From assembly GCF_016862455.1 (NCBI RefSeq), contig NZ_BOMZ01000081.1, positions 1 through 64,000 of the forward strand: 64,000 bases of DNA. Direction: 5' to 3'. A program made the position numbers and the translations under genes. The notes below the pieces were generated by a model, which saw only the letters and a list, made by a program, of their open reading frames with translations, had not been told where the DNA came from and ran no database searches. This DNA is from Actinoplanes utahensis (GTDB lineage: Bacteria > Actinomycetota > Actinomycetes > Mycobacteriales > Micromonosporaceae). Below are positions 16,117-25,254 of this stretch, piece after piece (the stretch's first letter is position 1; the number at the start of each line of letters is the position of its first letter).

Positions 16117-17073
16117 CTAGTGCGGGAACATTCGGGGGATGCGGGGGGAGACCTCCTCGCGGAACGCCGCGATCCGGGTGATCACCTGGCGGCGGCCGAC
16201 GGTGTTCTCGATCCGGTCCAGGTAGAGGCAGCGGGCGGCGAGTTTGTCCAGGTCGACGGTGAAGTAGACGGCCATCAGCGGATTGACGAACAGCGGGCTG
16301 CCGGCCGTACGCCGGGTGAACTGGACGTCGCCGAACTGGCCGCTCGTCGCCGCGGCGATCTGGCCGTTGACGATGCTCGGCCGTTCCGGGGTGGCGGCGG
16401 CCGCGTGCGCGACCGCGTCCCGGTAGAGCTCGGCCTCGCGGCTGCCGCCCGGAATCGACAGGGCGCCCAGGTAGCCGCCCTCCCGGTCCAGGGCCGCCAG
16501 GTTCTCCAGCACCTGCACGTGGTTGACGCCGTGGTACGCGTCGATGCCGAACCCGAGACTCGTCACCAGCTTGATCGGCAGGTCGATCCCGGCGACCGCG
16601 CCCACGCTGGTCATGTCCTCGACCGGGGTGCCGAGGCTGTTCTCGTCGCCGCGCATCAGGATGTCGGTGCCGCCGTCGACCAGCACGATCGCCTCGATGT
16701 CGTGACGGTCGATCAGGTAGCGGTAGCCGTCGCGGAGGGTCTGGACGCCCAGGGGCGGGAAGGCGTAGACCGTCGAGGGCAGGTCGTGGGCGGCCAGCCA
16801 GCGGGCCAGCGCGTGCTCCGGGAAGTACCAGTCCGGGCTCTTCGAGGCCGGGGTCACCTCGACCACCTGCTCGGTCACCCAGCACTCGTGGTCGACCAGC
16901 TCCAGCTCGGAGAAGGAGAGGTTCGCCAGATGCACCTGTACGCCCTGGTCCCACAATGCCAGGGCCAGCGGCAGACCGGCGTAGACGTCGAAACCGCCGC
17001 CCGCGCCGGCGATCAGCACACGGCGGGCCGGCTCCAGTGCGGCGAAAAGCGGGGGAGTGCTCAGCTTCGTCAC
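16117..17073 (-). CDS. DUF1152 protein
   Basis: A 318-residue soluble protein matching DUF1152: RRVLIAGAGGGFDVYAGLPLALAL (Rossmann-like opening), VLVDGGTDILMRGDE and SLGFGIDAYHGV are the conserved blocks. Family members have no assigned biochemical role; the glycine-rich start suggests nucleotide or cofactor binding. It is a single gene; the upstream gap of about 150 bp is shared with the divergent deacetylase. Confidence 0.85.
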   Translation of the reverse strand: MTKLSTPPLFAALEPARRVLIAGAGGGFDVYAGLPLALALWDQGVQVHLANLSFSELELVDHECWVTEQVVEVTPASKSPDWYFPEHALARWLAAHDLPSTVYAFPPLGVQTLRDGYRYLIDRHDIEAIVLVDGGTDILMRGDENSLGTPVEDMTSVGAVAGIDLPIKLVTSLGFGIDAYHGVNHVQVLENLAALDREGGYLGALSIPGGSREAELYRDAVAHAAAATPERPSIVNGQIAAATSGQFGDVQFTRRTAGSPLFVNPLMAVYFTVDLDKLAARCLYLDRIENTVGRRQVITRIAAFREEVSPRIPRMFPH

Positions 17074-17220
17074 TCGGCAATGATCACCTATGCGGGTGAC
17101 GGCAATCGATGCAAGTCGGTCTTTCGGTAGTATTGACGGACAGTGTTAGCCTCGCTCGCTGGCAAGATCAATTCCAGCGACAGGCACCCGCGGGTCCCTC
17201 CGGCCGGTGCAGAGGTATTC

Positions 17221-19188
17221 ATGTCCGACAAATCCGCAACGCCGTCGCCCGGCGGCGTTCCGTCCGACCGGCAGCCGACCCCCGACGAGACCACCGCGAC
17301 GATCACCGCCCACGCCGGCCACGAAGAGGCGACGGCGGCGATCCCGTCCGCTCGCTCCTCCTCGGACGAAACGGCGGTGGCGATTCCGTCCGCCTCGGAT
17401 GGGGCCACCGCGCCGTTGCCCACCGGCGCGGCGTCGGACGAGGTGACCACGCTGATCCCGTCTCCTCGTTCTTCGGTGGAGGCGGCTTCGGTGCTGCCGG
17501 ACGCTGCCTCTTCGGAGGAGGTCACCGCGGCGTTTGATGCCGGCGCCTCTTCGGGCGAAGCCACCACGGTGATCCCCACTCCCCGTCCCGTGTCGGACGA
17601 GGCGACCACGGTGATCCCGTCTCCCGGCTCGCCGGTGGAGTCCGCTCCGGCGTGGGCCGATGACGTCCCCCCTGATGAGGTCGTCGCAGTGTCGGCTGGT
17701 GACGGTTCTGCTGATGAGGTGACCGGGGTGCCGGCTGGTGACGGCTTCTCCGGCGAGGTCACCGAGGCGCTTGCCGTCGGCGGCTCTTCTGACGAGGTCA
17801 CCGAGGCGCTGCACGGTGACACCTCCTCCGATGAGGCCACAACGGTGCTGGCTGCCGGCGTCCCGGTCGACGGAGCCGCGGCGGCGGACCCGGTCGTCGG
17901 CCGGTCGGCTGACGACACCGAGGCGACGCCTGCCGACGAAGCCACGATCGCGATTCCCATCGGTGGGACCTCTGACGAGCGCACCGTGGCGTTCCCTGCC
18001 GGGAGCCTGTCCGACGAGCGCACGGTGGCGATCCCTGCGGGTGACGTGTCCGGCGAGCGCACGGTGGCGATCCCTGCGGGTGACGTGTCCGGCGAGCGCA
18101 CGATGGCGATCCCTGCCGCCCTCGCCGACGAGGCGACGGTCGCGATTCCCGCCGGCGGCCTCTACGGTGGGCGCGCCGGAGCAGGGGGGACCTCTGTGCC
18201 GGCCGAGCCCGCGCCCCGCGGCACCGTCACTCCGCCGCCTGCTGTCGTGCCTACCGCCGCCCTGGCGCCGGCCGCGCCTCCGGTTGCGGCACGTCCCGCT
18301 GCTGCACCTCCTACTGCCGCACCTCCTGTGGTGCCTCCCCCGGGCGGGTCCGTCTACACCGCGACCGGTGGTGGGGCTGTGAGCCGGCGCCGGCTTCTGC
18401 TCGGCGCCGCCGGGGTGACCGGGGTGGCGCTGGCGGCTGCGGCTGTCGCCCTGGGGTCGTCGCCGGACGAGGTCCCGCCGCCCGTCGCCGCCGGGTCGAC
18501 GCCGCCGCCGTCGCCCGCGACGACTCGGTCCCGGGAGCCGGAGAGTGCGCCCGTCCCCGTGCCGGTGGCGGTTCACCAGCCGATCAAGACCCTCGGGGAG
18601 TACGTGAAGGCGAGCGGCAAGCCGGCGTTCCCCTCCGACGCCATCGCTCTGACCATCGACGACGGCCCGCATCCGGTGTGGACGCCGAAGATTCTGAAGT
18701 TGCTGGACAGGCTGCAGATCCCGGCGCTGTTCTGCATGATCGGCAACCAGGTGCTCGGGCACGAGGACGTCGCCAAGCTGGTCACCGGGGACGGGCACCA
18801 GCTGGCGAATCACACCTGGAGTCATCCGCTGCATCTCGGGGGCAAGCCGTCTAACGTCACTCAGAACGAGATCCGCAAGGCCCAGTCGAAGATTCACAAG
18901 ACGACGGGGCAGACGCCGACGCTGTTCCGGTCGCCTGGTGGTGACTGGTCTCCGCGGCTCCTGAAGGACATCGCGAAGGCCGGGCTGCTGCCTCTGGACT
19001 GGAGCAATGATCCGCGGGACTGGGAGCGTCCGGGCGTACCCGCGATCAAGCAGCGGATGCTGTCCGCCCGCCCGGGCCAGATCCTGCTCTGTCACGACGG
19101 CGGCGGCGATCGTTCACAGACGTACGCGGCCCTGAGCGCCGTCCTTCCCGTTCTCAAGGCGCGCGGCCTGCAGTTCGTGGCGCTGTAG
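17221..19188 (+). CDS. Membrane-anchored polysaccharide deacetylase with long Thr-rich acidic repeat domain
   Basis: A 655-residue protein. Residues 1-330 are disordered and built of about 20 copies of a degenerate (S/D)E.T..IP unit, ending with three near-identical GERTVAIPAGDVS copies. A Pro/Ala linker follows, then one helix (RRRLLLGAAGVTGVALAAAAVAL, about 383-405). The extracellular C-terminus is a NodB deacetylase with all five motifs: TIDDGPHP, HTWSHP, RSPGGDW, the DWSNDPRDW region and LLCHDGG. It should remove acetyl groups from peptidoglycan or another polymer outside the cell while the repeats stay in the cytosol. ATG 17221 follows AGAGG. Confidence 0.9.
   Translation: MSDKSATPSPGGVPSDRQPTPDETTATITAHAGHEEATAAIPSARSSSDETAVAIPSASDGATAPLPTGAASDEVTTLIPSPRSSVEAASVLPDAASSEEVTAAFDAGASSGEATTVIPTPRPVSDEATTVIPSPGSPVESAPAWADDVPPDEVVAVSAGDGSADEVTGVPAGDGFSGEVTEALAVGGSSDEVTEALHGDTSSDEATTVLAAGVPVDGAAAADPVVGRSADDTEATPADEATIAIPIGGTSDERTVAFPAGSLSDERTVAIPAGDVSGERTVAIPAGDVSGERTMAIPAALADEATVAIPAGGLYGGRAGAGGTSVPAEPAPRGTVTPPPAVVPTAALAPAAPPVAARPAAAPPTAAPPVVPPPGGSVYTATGGGAVSRRRLLLGAAGVTGVALAAAAVALGSSPDEVPPPVAAGSTPPPSPATTRSREPESAPVPVPVAVHQPIKTLGEYVKASGKPAFPSDAIALTIDDGPHPVWTPKILKLLDRLQIPALFCMIGNQVLGHEDVAKLVTGDGHQLANHTWSHPLHLGGKPSNVTQNEIRKAQSKIHKTTGQTPTLFRSPGGDWSPRLLKDIAKAGLLPLDWSNDPRDWERPGVPAIKQRMLSARPGQILLCHDGGGDRSQTYAALSAVLPVLKARGLQFVAL
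17290..18165 (+). repeat. In-frame repeat array in the deacetylase gene
   Basis: About 20 diverged units of 30-48 bp encode (D/E)E(A/V/R)T.AIP-like peptides. Near 18021-18098 two 39-bp units are identical at base level, evidence of recent duplication; the older units have drifted. Confidence 0.85.
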
Positions 19189-19948
19189 TACCGGTTCGGA
19201 GGATCACCACGCCGGGTGGCCCCGCGTTGCTCGCCGGACACGGCGACCGCGGGGCGGGTCCGGGCATGCATGAGCGGCACCCGGCGGGTGGCGGTGAGGG
19301 AACGCCTGCCGTGGCCGCCGCGAGTCACGGGACCGTGGGTGGCCCGTACCGAATGATCGCCTGTCTCGCTCCTCCGAGGCCGGAGCCGGTTCTCCGCTCG
19401 GGTGCGGAGCATGGCGCCCGGGGCCGGCTGTCGTTGGTCCCGCAGCCGACCGGCCCGGCTCGAAGCCCGGCGGAGGAGCCGCCGCGGCGGTGACCGGTCT
19501 GCGGTGACCGGTTGCCGGTGGCCGCCCGGATGCCGATGGTGTTCCGCTCGCCGGGGTGCAGGGCCCGGCATCGGCGTACGGTCCGGCGGAGTCGGGCACG
19601 CGTTGCCGCGGCCTGGCAGGATCAGCGAGCGACGTGCCCACCGTGCGGGTCCCGAAGTCCGTGCAGGAGAAGGTCATCGCGGTGCACGAACTGGCCGCCG
19701 ACCAGGCAGTGGCGTAGGGGTGGAGTGTCGTCAGCCGAACCAGGCAACGAGTCGTACGCCGTCGTCTCCGAAGCGTTGTGCCAGCGTTCGCATGACGGCG
19801 AAGAAGCACGTCGTTGCGGGTCACCTGTTTGTACGTGAGTGTGGTGCTGCCGTCGTGGCCGCAGAGGGGGCCGGGGCCGATCCCGGGCCGGTCCTGGCTG
19901 CAAGGCATCCTGTCCGTGCCGCACCTCGGGATCGGCTGGGACGCTGGG
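19189..19948. other. Gap without a convincing gene
   Basis: About 750 bp. Two short coding-like scraps are visible: plus strand 19634-19717 (VPTVRVPKSVQEKV.., 27 codons to a stop) and minus strand 19731-19800 ending RFGDDGVRLVAWFG. Neither has a full domain or ribosome-binding site; they may be remnants of degraded genes. Confidence 0.4.
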
Positions 19949-19979
19949 ACGCGCCCGCCGGTGGATTCGGCGGGCGCGT
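19949..19979 (-). terminator. 12-bp hairpin 3' of the S28 peptidase
   Basis: ACGCGCCCGCCG and its exact complement flank a 7-base loop, 15 bp beyond the stop codon of the minus-strand peptidase gene. Confidence 0.7.
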
Positions 19980-19993
19980 GCGGAGCGGTTCGG

Positions 19994-21373
19994 TCAGCGG
20001 ATCTCGTGGCGGTCGATCAGGCCGTCGTCCAGCGGGATGGCGTCGGCGCGGAACGGGGTGACCGCAGTGGTGGGCACGCCGGCCCAGCGGCGCAGGGTGG
20101 CGGTGGCCGCCGCCGCGTCGTCCGGGTTCAGCCGGGCGATGTTGGCGCCGTGGTTGGCGCCCGGGGCGACGTACAGGGCCGAGTCACGCTTGCTGGGCGT
20201 GAAGCGCTCGGCGCCCCACGGGTCGTTCTGGCCGTAGATGAACAGCATCCGCTCGGAGGCGGTACGGACCCACAGGTCGATGTCGATCATCGGGATCGGG
20301 TTGTGGAGGCGGCGCAGCTCCTTGGGCAGCTGCGAGTTGGCGGTGTAGATGCCGGGGTGGTTGCGCAGGCCGCGGAGGTGCTCGAAACGCAGGCTGGGCC
20401 AGCCGAGCTGGGAGGCGGCCTGGTAGTAGTACGGCCAGTAGTACTCCAGGGCCTGGTCGGTGTAGAAGCTCCACCCGGCCACCGTGTCGATCCAGGAGTA
20501 CAGCTCCTCGTCGGTTGCCGTCGCCGGAGGCACCGACGCGCAGTCGGCGACCGTGCTGTACTGCCAGAACGCCCACACCGAGTCCAGCACCGTCAACTCG
20601 AACGAGCGGTCGGCCGTGCCGACGGTCCGGCTGAACGTCCAGCCCTGCTCGGCGGCGTCCGCCTCCAGCCGCGGCACCAGCGTGGCCCGCCGCTTCAGCG
20701 CCTGGATCTGCACGTTGTCCAGGGCGGCCCGGCACTCCGGGGTGGCCACGGTGTCGAAGAACCTGTCGTACGCCCGGTCCTCCGGGTTGATGACGTCGTT
20801 CGGCGCCACGTACGCCACCACGCCGTCCACGTCCCGCGGGTAGAACCGCCGGTGGTAGACGGACGTCATGCCGCCCTTGCTGCCGCCGGTCTGGATCCAC
20901 TTCGCGGAGTAGACCTTCTTGAAGGCGCTGACGATCCGGTGTTCGTCGGTCGCCTCCTGCCAGATGTTCAGATCCGACCAGTCGGCCGGAGCCGGCCGCG
21001 ACGGGGTGAAGAAGCGGTGCTCGACCGACAGCTGGTTGGCGTTGAGCAGCGCCGTCGGCTCGGTCTGGGTCGGCCGCGGGCTGGCGGCCAGGCCGTACCC
21101 GCTGGTGAACAGCACCGTCGGGGCGGCCGTGTCGCGGTGCAGCAGGGTGAGCCGCTGCTCGAAGGTGCCGTCGCCGGGGCGGCGGTGGTCGGCGGGCTGC
21201 CGGTAGGTCAGCACGAAGAACCGGTAGGTGGCGCCCGCGGTCTCGGAGACCACGGTCAGGCCGGGGATCGCCTTCAGCTGGTCGAGCAGAGGGTCGTCCA
21301 CGGCGCGTGCGGGAGTGGCGGGCGATAGCACCACCAACAAGGAGGCGAGGACTGCCAGTATGCGAATCTTCAC
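19994..21373 (-). CDS. Secreted S28-family serine peptidase (prolyl tripeptidyl aminopeptidase type)
   Basis: A 459-residue exported protein. The signal peptide is residues 1-25 (VKIRILAVLASLLVVLSPATPARA). The nucleophile sits in GGSKGGM, the S28/PS-10 form of GxSxGG, preceded by WIQTG and followed by YVAPNDVINPEDRAYD; FIYGQNDPWG carries the catalytic Asp and APGANHG the His. Streptomyces relatives cleave tripeptides from secreted proteins. The GTG at 21373 is the only start giving a proper signal peptide; longer readings add unstructured sequence. Confidence 0.88.
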   Translation of the reverse strand: MKIRILAVLASLLVVLSPATPARAVDDPLLDQLKAIPGLTVVSETAGATYRFFVLTYRQPADHRRPGDGTFEQRLTLLHRDTAAPTVLFTSGYGLAASPRPTQTEPTALLNANQLSVEHRFFTPSRPAPADWSDLNIWQEATDEHRIVSAFKKVYSAKWIQTGGSKGGMTSVYHRRFYPRDVDGVVAYVAPNDVINPEDRAYDRFFDTVATPECRAALDNVQIQALKRRATLVPRLEADAAEQGWTFSRTVGTADRSFELTVLDSVWAFWQYSTVADCASVPPATATDEELYSWIDTVAGWSFYTDQALEYYWPYYYQAASQLGWPSLRFEHLRGLRNHPGIYTANSQLPKELRRLHNPIPMIDIDLWVRTASERMLFIYGQNDPWGAERFTPSKRDSALYVAPGANHGANIARLNPDDAAAATATLRRWAGVPTTAVTPFRADAIPLDDGLIDRHEIR

Positions 21374-21721
21374 GCCCGCCACGATATCGACGATCGGTGA
21401 TAACCCGTTAGTGGAAAACGCCCGGCACATCGAGAACGTGATCGATGGAGTGTCGCGGCGCGGGCCGGCCGTGGGGATCAGGGCAGGGTGGCAGGCCGAG
21501 ACCGCCGCGGCTCTCCGGGGCGACTCGTCGCCGTGGGTCTGGCAGGTCGCGACGATCATCGCGCCGGTGCCCATCCCGGTGCCGCCCACCTTGCGGCCCT
21601 TGTCGGCGCAGTACGGCGACGGTTTTCCGGAGAGATAGGCGGGGGTGGCGTGGAGACTCACTGAGCGCGGAGATGTGCGGGATGGCACGGGAGGTGGCAC
21701 GGTTGATCTATGGTGCGGCGC
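21374..21721. other. Intergenic region between divergent peptidase and ABC genes
   Basis: About 350 bp with no supported gene. The first 60 bp are relatively AT-rich (CGACGATCGGTGATAACCCGTTAGTGG region) and probably hold the peptidase promoter. Confidence 0.4.
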
Positions 21722-22708
21722 ATGACCGCCGTACTCGAGATATCAGGCCTGCGAAAGACCTATCGCAGCCGTAAAGGTGTCCGCAATGCGCTGGACGGCT
21801 TCGACATGGTCGTGGAAGCCGGGCAGGTGCACGGATTCCTCGGGCCCAACGGCTCCGGCAAGACCACCACCCTGCGTACGCTGCTCGGGCTGATCCGCCC
21901 CAACGACGGCCGGATGGCGATCCTCGGCCAGGAGGTGCCGCGGCGTCTGCCGCAGGTGGCCGGACAGGTCGGCGCGATCGTGGAGAGCCCGCAGTTCTTC
22001 GGCAACTTCACCGCGAAGGACACGTTGAGCCTGCTCGCCGACGCGGGGAACGTGAACCGTTCCCGGGTTCCGGCCGTGCTGGACCTGGTGGGGCTGCGGG
22101 ACCGGGCCGGCGAGCGGGTGAAGACCTATTCGCTCGGCATGAAGCAGCGTCTGGCGGTGGCGTCGGCGCTGCTCAAGGAGCCGAAGCTGCTGATTCTGGA
22201 CGAGCCGGCGAACGGTCTGGACCCGGGCGGCATCCGGGAGATGCGCACGCTGATGCGGGACCTGTCGGCGTCCGGGATGACGGTGCTGCTGTCCAGTCAC
22301 ATCCTCGGCGAGATCCAGCTGATCTGCGACTCGGTGACGATCATCTCGGCGGGCCGCCGGGTGACCTCCGGTTCGGTCGCCGAGGTGCTGGCCTCGCACA
22401 CGTCCGGCGCGGTCCGGGTGCGGCTGGAGCAGGGCGGCGATCTGTTCGGCGCGGCGCAGGTGCTGCGCGAGGCGGGCGCGCAGGTGACCCTGGAAGCCGA
22501 CTACATGGTGGTCGGGAACGCGTCGAACCCGGCGCTGATCACCAGACTGCTGGCGCAGCGCGGGGTGTACGTCAGTGAGCTGACCCCGATCGCCGCCGAC
22601 CTCGAGGACGTGTTCCTGGAACTGACCGGCACCGCGCCGGTCGAAGGGCAGAACCGGCAGGTCGACGAGTCGGCGCTGGGCGCGGGCCGGAACGGGTGGG
22701 GACAGTGA
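21722..22708 (+). CDS. ABC transporter ATP-binding protein
   Basis: A 328-residue ATPase: Walker A GPNGSGKTT, Q-loop VESPQFFG, signature YSLGMKQRLAVA, Walker B LLILDEPANGLDP and H-loop SSHIL. The C-terminal 90 residues are the regulatory extension of bacitracin/daunorubicin-type exporters (DLEDVFLELTG). It energises the membrane protein encoded next, whose GTG overlaps its stop by 4 bp. ATG 21722 is chosen over an upstream ATG four codons earlier. Substrate unknown. Confidence 0.93.
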   Translation: MTAVLEISGLRKTYRSRKGVRNALDGFDMVVEAGQVHGFLGPNGSGKTTTLRTLLGLIRPNDGRMAILGQEVPRRLPQVAGQVGAIVESPQFFGNFTAKDTLSLLADAGNVNRSRVPAVLDLVGLRDRAGERVKTYSLGMKQRLAVASALLKEPKLLILDEPANGLDPGGIREMRTLMRDLSASGMTVLLSSHILGEIQLICDSVTIISAGRRVTSGSVAEVLASHTSGAVRVRLEQGGDLFGAAQVLREAGAQVTLEADYMVVGNASNPALITRLLAQRGVYVSELTPIAADLEDVFLELTGTAPVEGQNRQVDESALGAGRNGWGQ

Positions 22709-23712
22709 GTCTGGCGAAAGCGGAATCCCGGCGGCTGTTCAAACGCCGTTTCACCTCGCTGATCCTGATCGGTGTGATGCTGGTGCTGGCGCTGGTCGCG
22801 GCCGGCACGTTCCTCAGCAACCAGAAGGCCACTCCGGAGCGGATCGCGGAGGCGAAAGCCCAGGCGGCGGCGAGCTTCCAGTCGGCGGTGCAGGAGGCGG
22901 AACGGGAGAAGAAGCGGTGCCTCGCGGCGCCGGGCACCCCGGACGCGGCGAACTACCCGGCGGACTGCACGCAGATGTGGACGCCGACGCCGGAGGAGTT
23001 CGACTACACCTGGTACATGCCGCCGACGTTCGACATGCGCCAGAACTTCCCGGACATGATCATGGTGTTCGCGGTGGTGCTGGCCGCGGCGGCGTTCCTG
23101 GTCGGAGCGTCCTTCGTGGGTTCGGAGTGGCACAGCGGCGGGATGATGAACCTGCTGCTGTGGCGACCGCGGCGGTTGCAGGTGCTGGGCACCAAACTGA
23201 CCGTCTTCCTCGGCTGGTTCACCGGGCTGACGCTGCTGCTCGGCGCCGCGTGGGCCGGGGCCTTCCAGGCGATCGCCCTTCTGCGCGGCTCCACCGAGAA
23301 GATGACGGCGGGTGTGTGGCAGTCGTTCGGCCTGACCGGGCTGCGCGGGCTGGGACTGATCCTGGCGGCCGGTGCGATCGGGTTCGCGCTGGCGTCGCTC
23401 GGCCGGCACACCGGCATGGCGCTGGGCGCGCTGATCGGGGTCGGGGCCGTGCAGATCGGGGTCTTCATCATGGCCCAGCTGGGTGGCGCCGCCTACCCGG
23501 AGGCGTACCTCGGGCCGCTCTGGGCCTACGCCTGGATGGTCAAGGAGGTTCCGCTGGAGAACATGAGCTCCTGTGACTTCTCGGCGAACGGCGGCTGCAA
23601 GCCGGAGATCTTCACGATGACGTGGCAGGTGGCGGGCACCGGCTTCGCCATCGTGACGGTGCTGGTGGTGGGCGCCGCGCTGTGGGCGCTGCGGCGCCGC
23701 GACATCAGCTAG
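22705..23712 (+). CDS. ABC-2 type transporter permease
   Basis: A 335-residue membrane protein with about six helices. The first (LILIGVMLVLALVAAGTFL) is followed by an unusually long extracytoplasmic loop (about residues 45-110) with two cysteines, then a helix cluster with the ABC-2 block FVGSEWHSGGMMNLLLWRP. A second external segment (SSCDFSANGGCKPE) could form a disulfide. Translationally coupled to the ATPase (GTGA overlap). Export of a peptide, lipid or antibiotic is likely; nothing specifies the cargo. Confidence 0.88.
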   Translation: MSLAKAESRRLFKRRFTSLILIGVMLVLALVAAGTFLSNQKATPERIAEAKAQAAASFQSAVQEAEREKKRCLAAPGTPDAANYPADCTQMWTPTPEEFDYTWYMPPTFDMRQNFPDMIMVFAVVLAAAAFLVGASFVGSEWHSGGMMNLLLWRPRRLQVLGTKLTVFLGWFTGLTLLLGAAWAGAFQAIALLRGSTEKMTAGVWQSFGLTGLRGLGLILAAGAIGFALASLGRHTGMALGALIGVGAVQIGVFIMAQLGGAAYPEAYLGPLWAYAWMVKEVPLENMSSCDFSANGGCKPEIFTMTWQVAGTGFAIVTVLVVGAALWALRRRDIS

Positions 23713-23720
23713 GCGGGACG

Positions 23721-23752
23721 GGATGGTCGCGCCCGCACCGGCGCGACCATCC
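23721..23752. terminator. Bidirectional 13-bp hairpin terminator
   Basis: GGATGGTCGCGCC and its perfect complement around a CGCACC loop, in the 55-bp gap between the convergent ABC permease and ferredoxin genes. No T-run, as usual in high-G+C actinomycetes. Confidence 0.8.
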
Positions 23753-23767
23753 ACCGCGCCGGCCGGC

Positions 23768-23959
23768 TCAGCTGACGGCGATGGCGGCGGCGGGGCAGAC
23801 CGCCGCCGCGTTGCGGACCGCCTCCTGGTCCTCGTCGCCCGGGGTCTCCTCGAGCAGGATCACCACGCCGTCGTCGTCGCGCTGGTCGAACACTCGGGGC
23901 GCGGTCATCACGCATTGACCTGCACCGATGCACATCTCCTGGTCGACGGAGACCTTCAC
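23768..23959 (-). CDS. 3Fe-4S-type ferredoxin, probable P450 redox partner
   Basis: A 63-residue ferredoxin opening MKVSVDQEMCIGAGQC and ending AAAVCPAAAIAV. The spacing C-x5-C ... CP with one cysteine replaced is the single-cluster [3Fe-4S] form that feeds electrons to actinobacterial P450s. It is divergent from the P450 at 24054, with 94 bp between the starts, so the two probably share regulation and function together. No ferredoxin reductase is near. Confidence 0.93.
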   Translation of the reverse strand: MKVSVDQEMCIGAGQCVMTAPRVFDQRDDDGVVILLEETPGDEDQEAVRNAAAVCPAAAIAVS

Positions 23960-23988
23960 GGGACCCTCCGATGATCATTTTGGGGTGA

Positions 23989-24017
23989 TTGCCACCTACT
24001 CGTCCCGCCCGTACGGT
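23989..24017 (+). promoter_or_regulatory. Predicted promoter of the P450 gene
   Basis: TTGCCA and TACGGT separated by exactly 17 bp, 37 bp upstream of the P450 ATG, which has GGGAGGC as ribosome-binding site. Confidence 0.5.
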
Positions 24018-24053
24018 ACCAAGTAATCAACCGTTTATCTCCTGGGAGGCGGC

Positions 24054-25214
24054 ATGCTCGACTATCCGTTCACGCCCCCGACCGCGGTCGACCCGCCGGC
24101 CGAATGGCAGGAGCTCCGTGAGAAATGCCCGGTGGCGCACGTCCGCAAGCCCGACGGCAGCGAGGCGCTCCTGCTCACCCGCTACGACGACGTCCGCCTG
24201 ATGATCACCGACCGCCGGTTCGTGCGGAACACCCCGGCCGGCGGCGAGGCCATGGCCGCCCGGATCGCGTTCATGAACGACGAGCAGGAGCACATGCGCT
24301 GGCGGCGGCTGCTGAGCCGCTCGTTCACCGCCAAGCGGATGACCGCCCTGGAGCCGGGCATCCGGCGGATCGCGCACGAGCTGATCGACGAGATGACCCG
24401 CAAACCGCCACCGGCCGATCTGCGGACCGCGCTCGGCTTCCCACTGCCCGTCTACGTCATCTGCGACCTGCTCGGCGTGCCCGCCGCCGATCGGGAGAGG
24501 TTCGCCCACTGGTCCGACCGGTTCCTCAACCTCAGCGCCTTCACCGCCGACGAGGTCCGGCAGTCTGGCATCGAGATGTGGACCTACATGCACGCCCACG
24601 TGCTCGGCAAACGCGAGAACCCGGGCGACGACCTGCTGTCCGAGCTGATCACCGTCGCCGGCTCCGAGGATGGCCGGCTCACCGAGGAGGAGGCGGTCTT
24701 CACCGGCCAGGCGCTGCTGGTCGCCGGCCACGAGACCACCGCCAACATGATCGGCAAGATGGCCGCCATGCTGCTGGCCCGGCGTGAACGCTGGGACCGG
24801 CTGCTGGCCGACCCGGCCCTGGTCCCGACCGCCGTCGAGGAGGTGCTGCGATACGACACCAACCTCGGATTCGGCACGCACCGGCTCGTCACCGAGACCG
24901 TCGAGATCGCCGGCACGGTCGTCGAGGCCGGCACCACCGTCCTGTCCTCGATGCCGTCGGCGAACCGTGACGAGCGGATCTTCACCGACGCCGACCGGAT
25001 GGACCTGGCCCGCTCACCCAACCCGCACCTGACCTTCGGCGCCGGCCCGCACTCCTGCCTGGGCCAGTCCCTCGCCCGCGTCGAGCTGCGCGCCGTCCTG
25101 TCCGTGCTCCTCGAACGCCTGCCCACCCTCGACCTGGCCGTCGGGGTCGAGGACCTGCGCCGCCGCGAGGGCCTGCTGGTCGGCGGCCTCGAGGCGGTTC
25201 CGGTCCGCTGGTGA
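24054..25214 (+). CDS. Cytochrome P450 monooxygenase
   Basis: A 386-residue bacterial P450: I-helix AGHETT (oxygen activation), K-helix ExxR in EEVLR, and the haem loop FGAGPHSCLGQSLAR with the axial Cys. Soluble, class I, normal length. It hydroxylates an unknown substrate using electrons from the divergent ferredoxin. No biosynthetic cluster surrounds it, so a catabolic or tailoring role cannot be chosen. The start has a good ribosome-binding site. Confidence 0.95.
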   Translation: MLDYPFTPPTAVDPPAEWQELREKCPVAHVRKPDGSEALLLTRYDDVRLMITDRRFVRNTPAGGEAMAARIAFMNDEQEHMRWRRLLSRSFTAKRMTALEPGIRRIAHELIDEMTRKPPPADLRTALGFPLPVYVICDLLGVPAADRERFAHWSDRFLNLSAFTADEVRQSGIEMWTYMHAHVLGKRENPGDDLLSELITVAGSEDGRLTEEEAVFTGQALLVAGHETTANMIGKMAAMLLARRERWDRLLADPALVPTAVEEVLRYDTNLGFGTHRLVTETVEIAGTVVEAGTTVLSSMPSANRDERIFTDADRMDLARSPNPHLTFGAGPHSCLGQSLARVELRAVLSVLLERLPTLDLAVGVEDLRRREGLLVGGLEAVPVRW

Positions 25215-25221
25215 CACACAC

Positions 25222-25254
25222 GGTGGGCCCGGCCCCGTCCGGACCGAGCCCACC
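25222..25254 (+). terminator. Hairpin after the P450 gene
   Basis: GGTGGGC and GCCCACC flank a 19-base segment that itself holds CCGG/CCGG, 8 bp past the stop. The right arm forms the start of a 53-bp tandem repeat. Confidence 0.5.

Noticed and set aside
16058-17080. Second minus-strand frame parallel to the DUF1152 gene
   Set aside because: Shadow frame with Pro/Arg-rich composition and no known motif.
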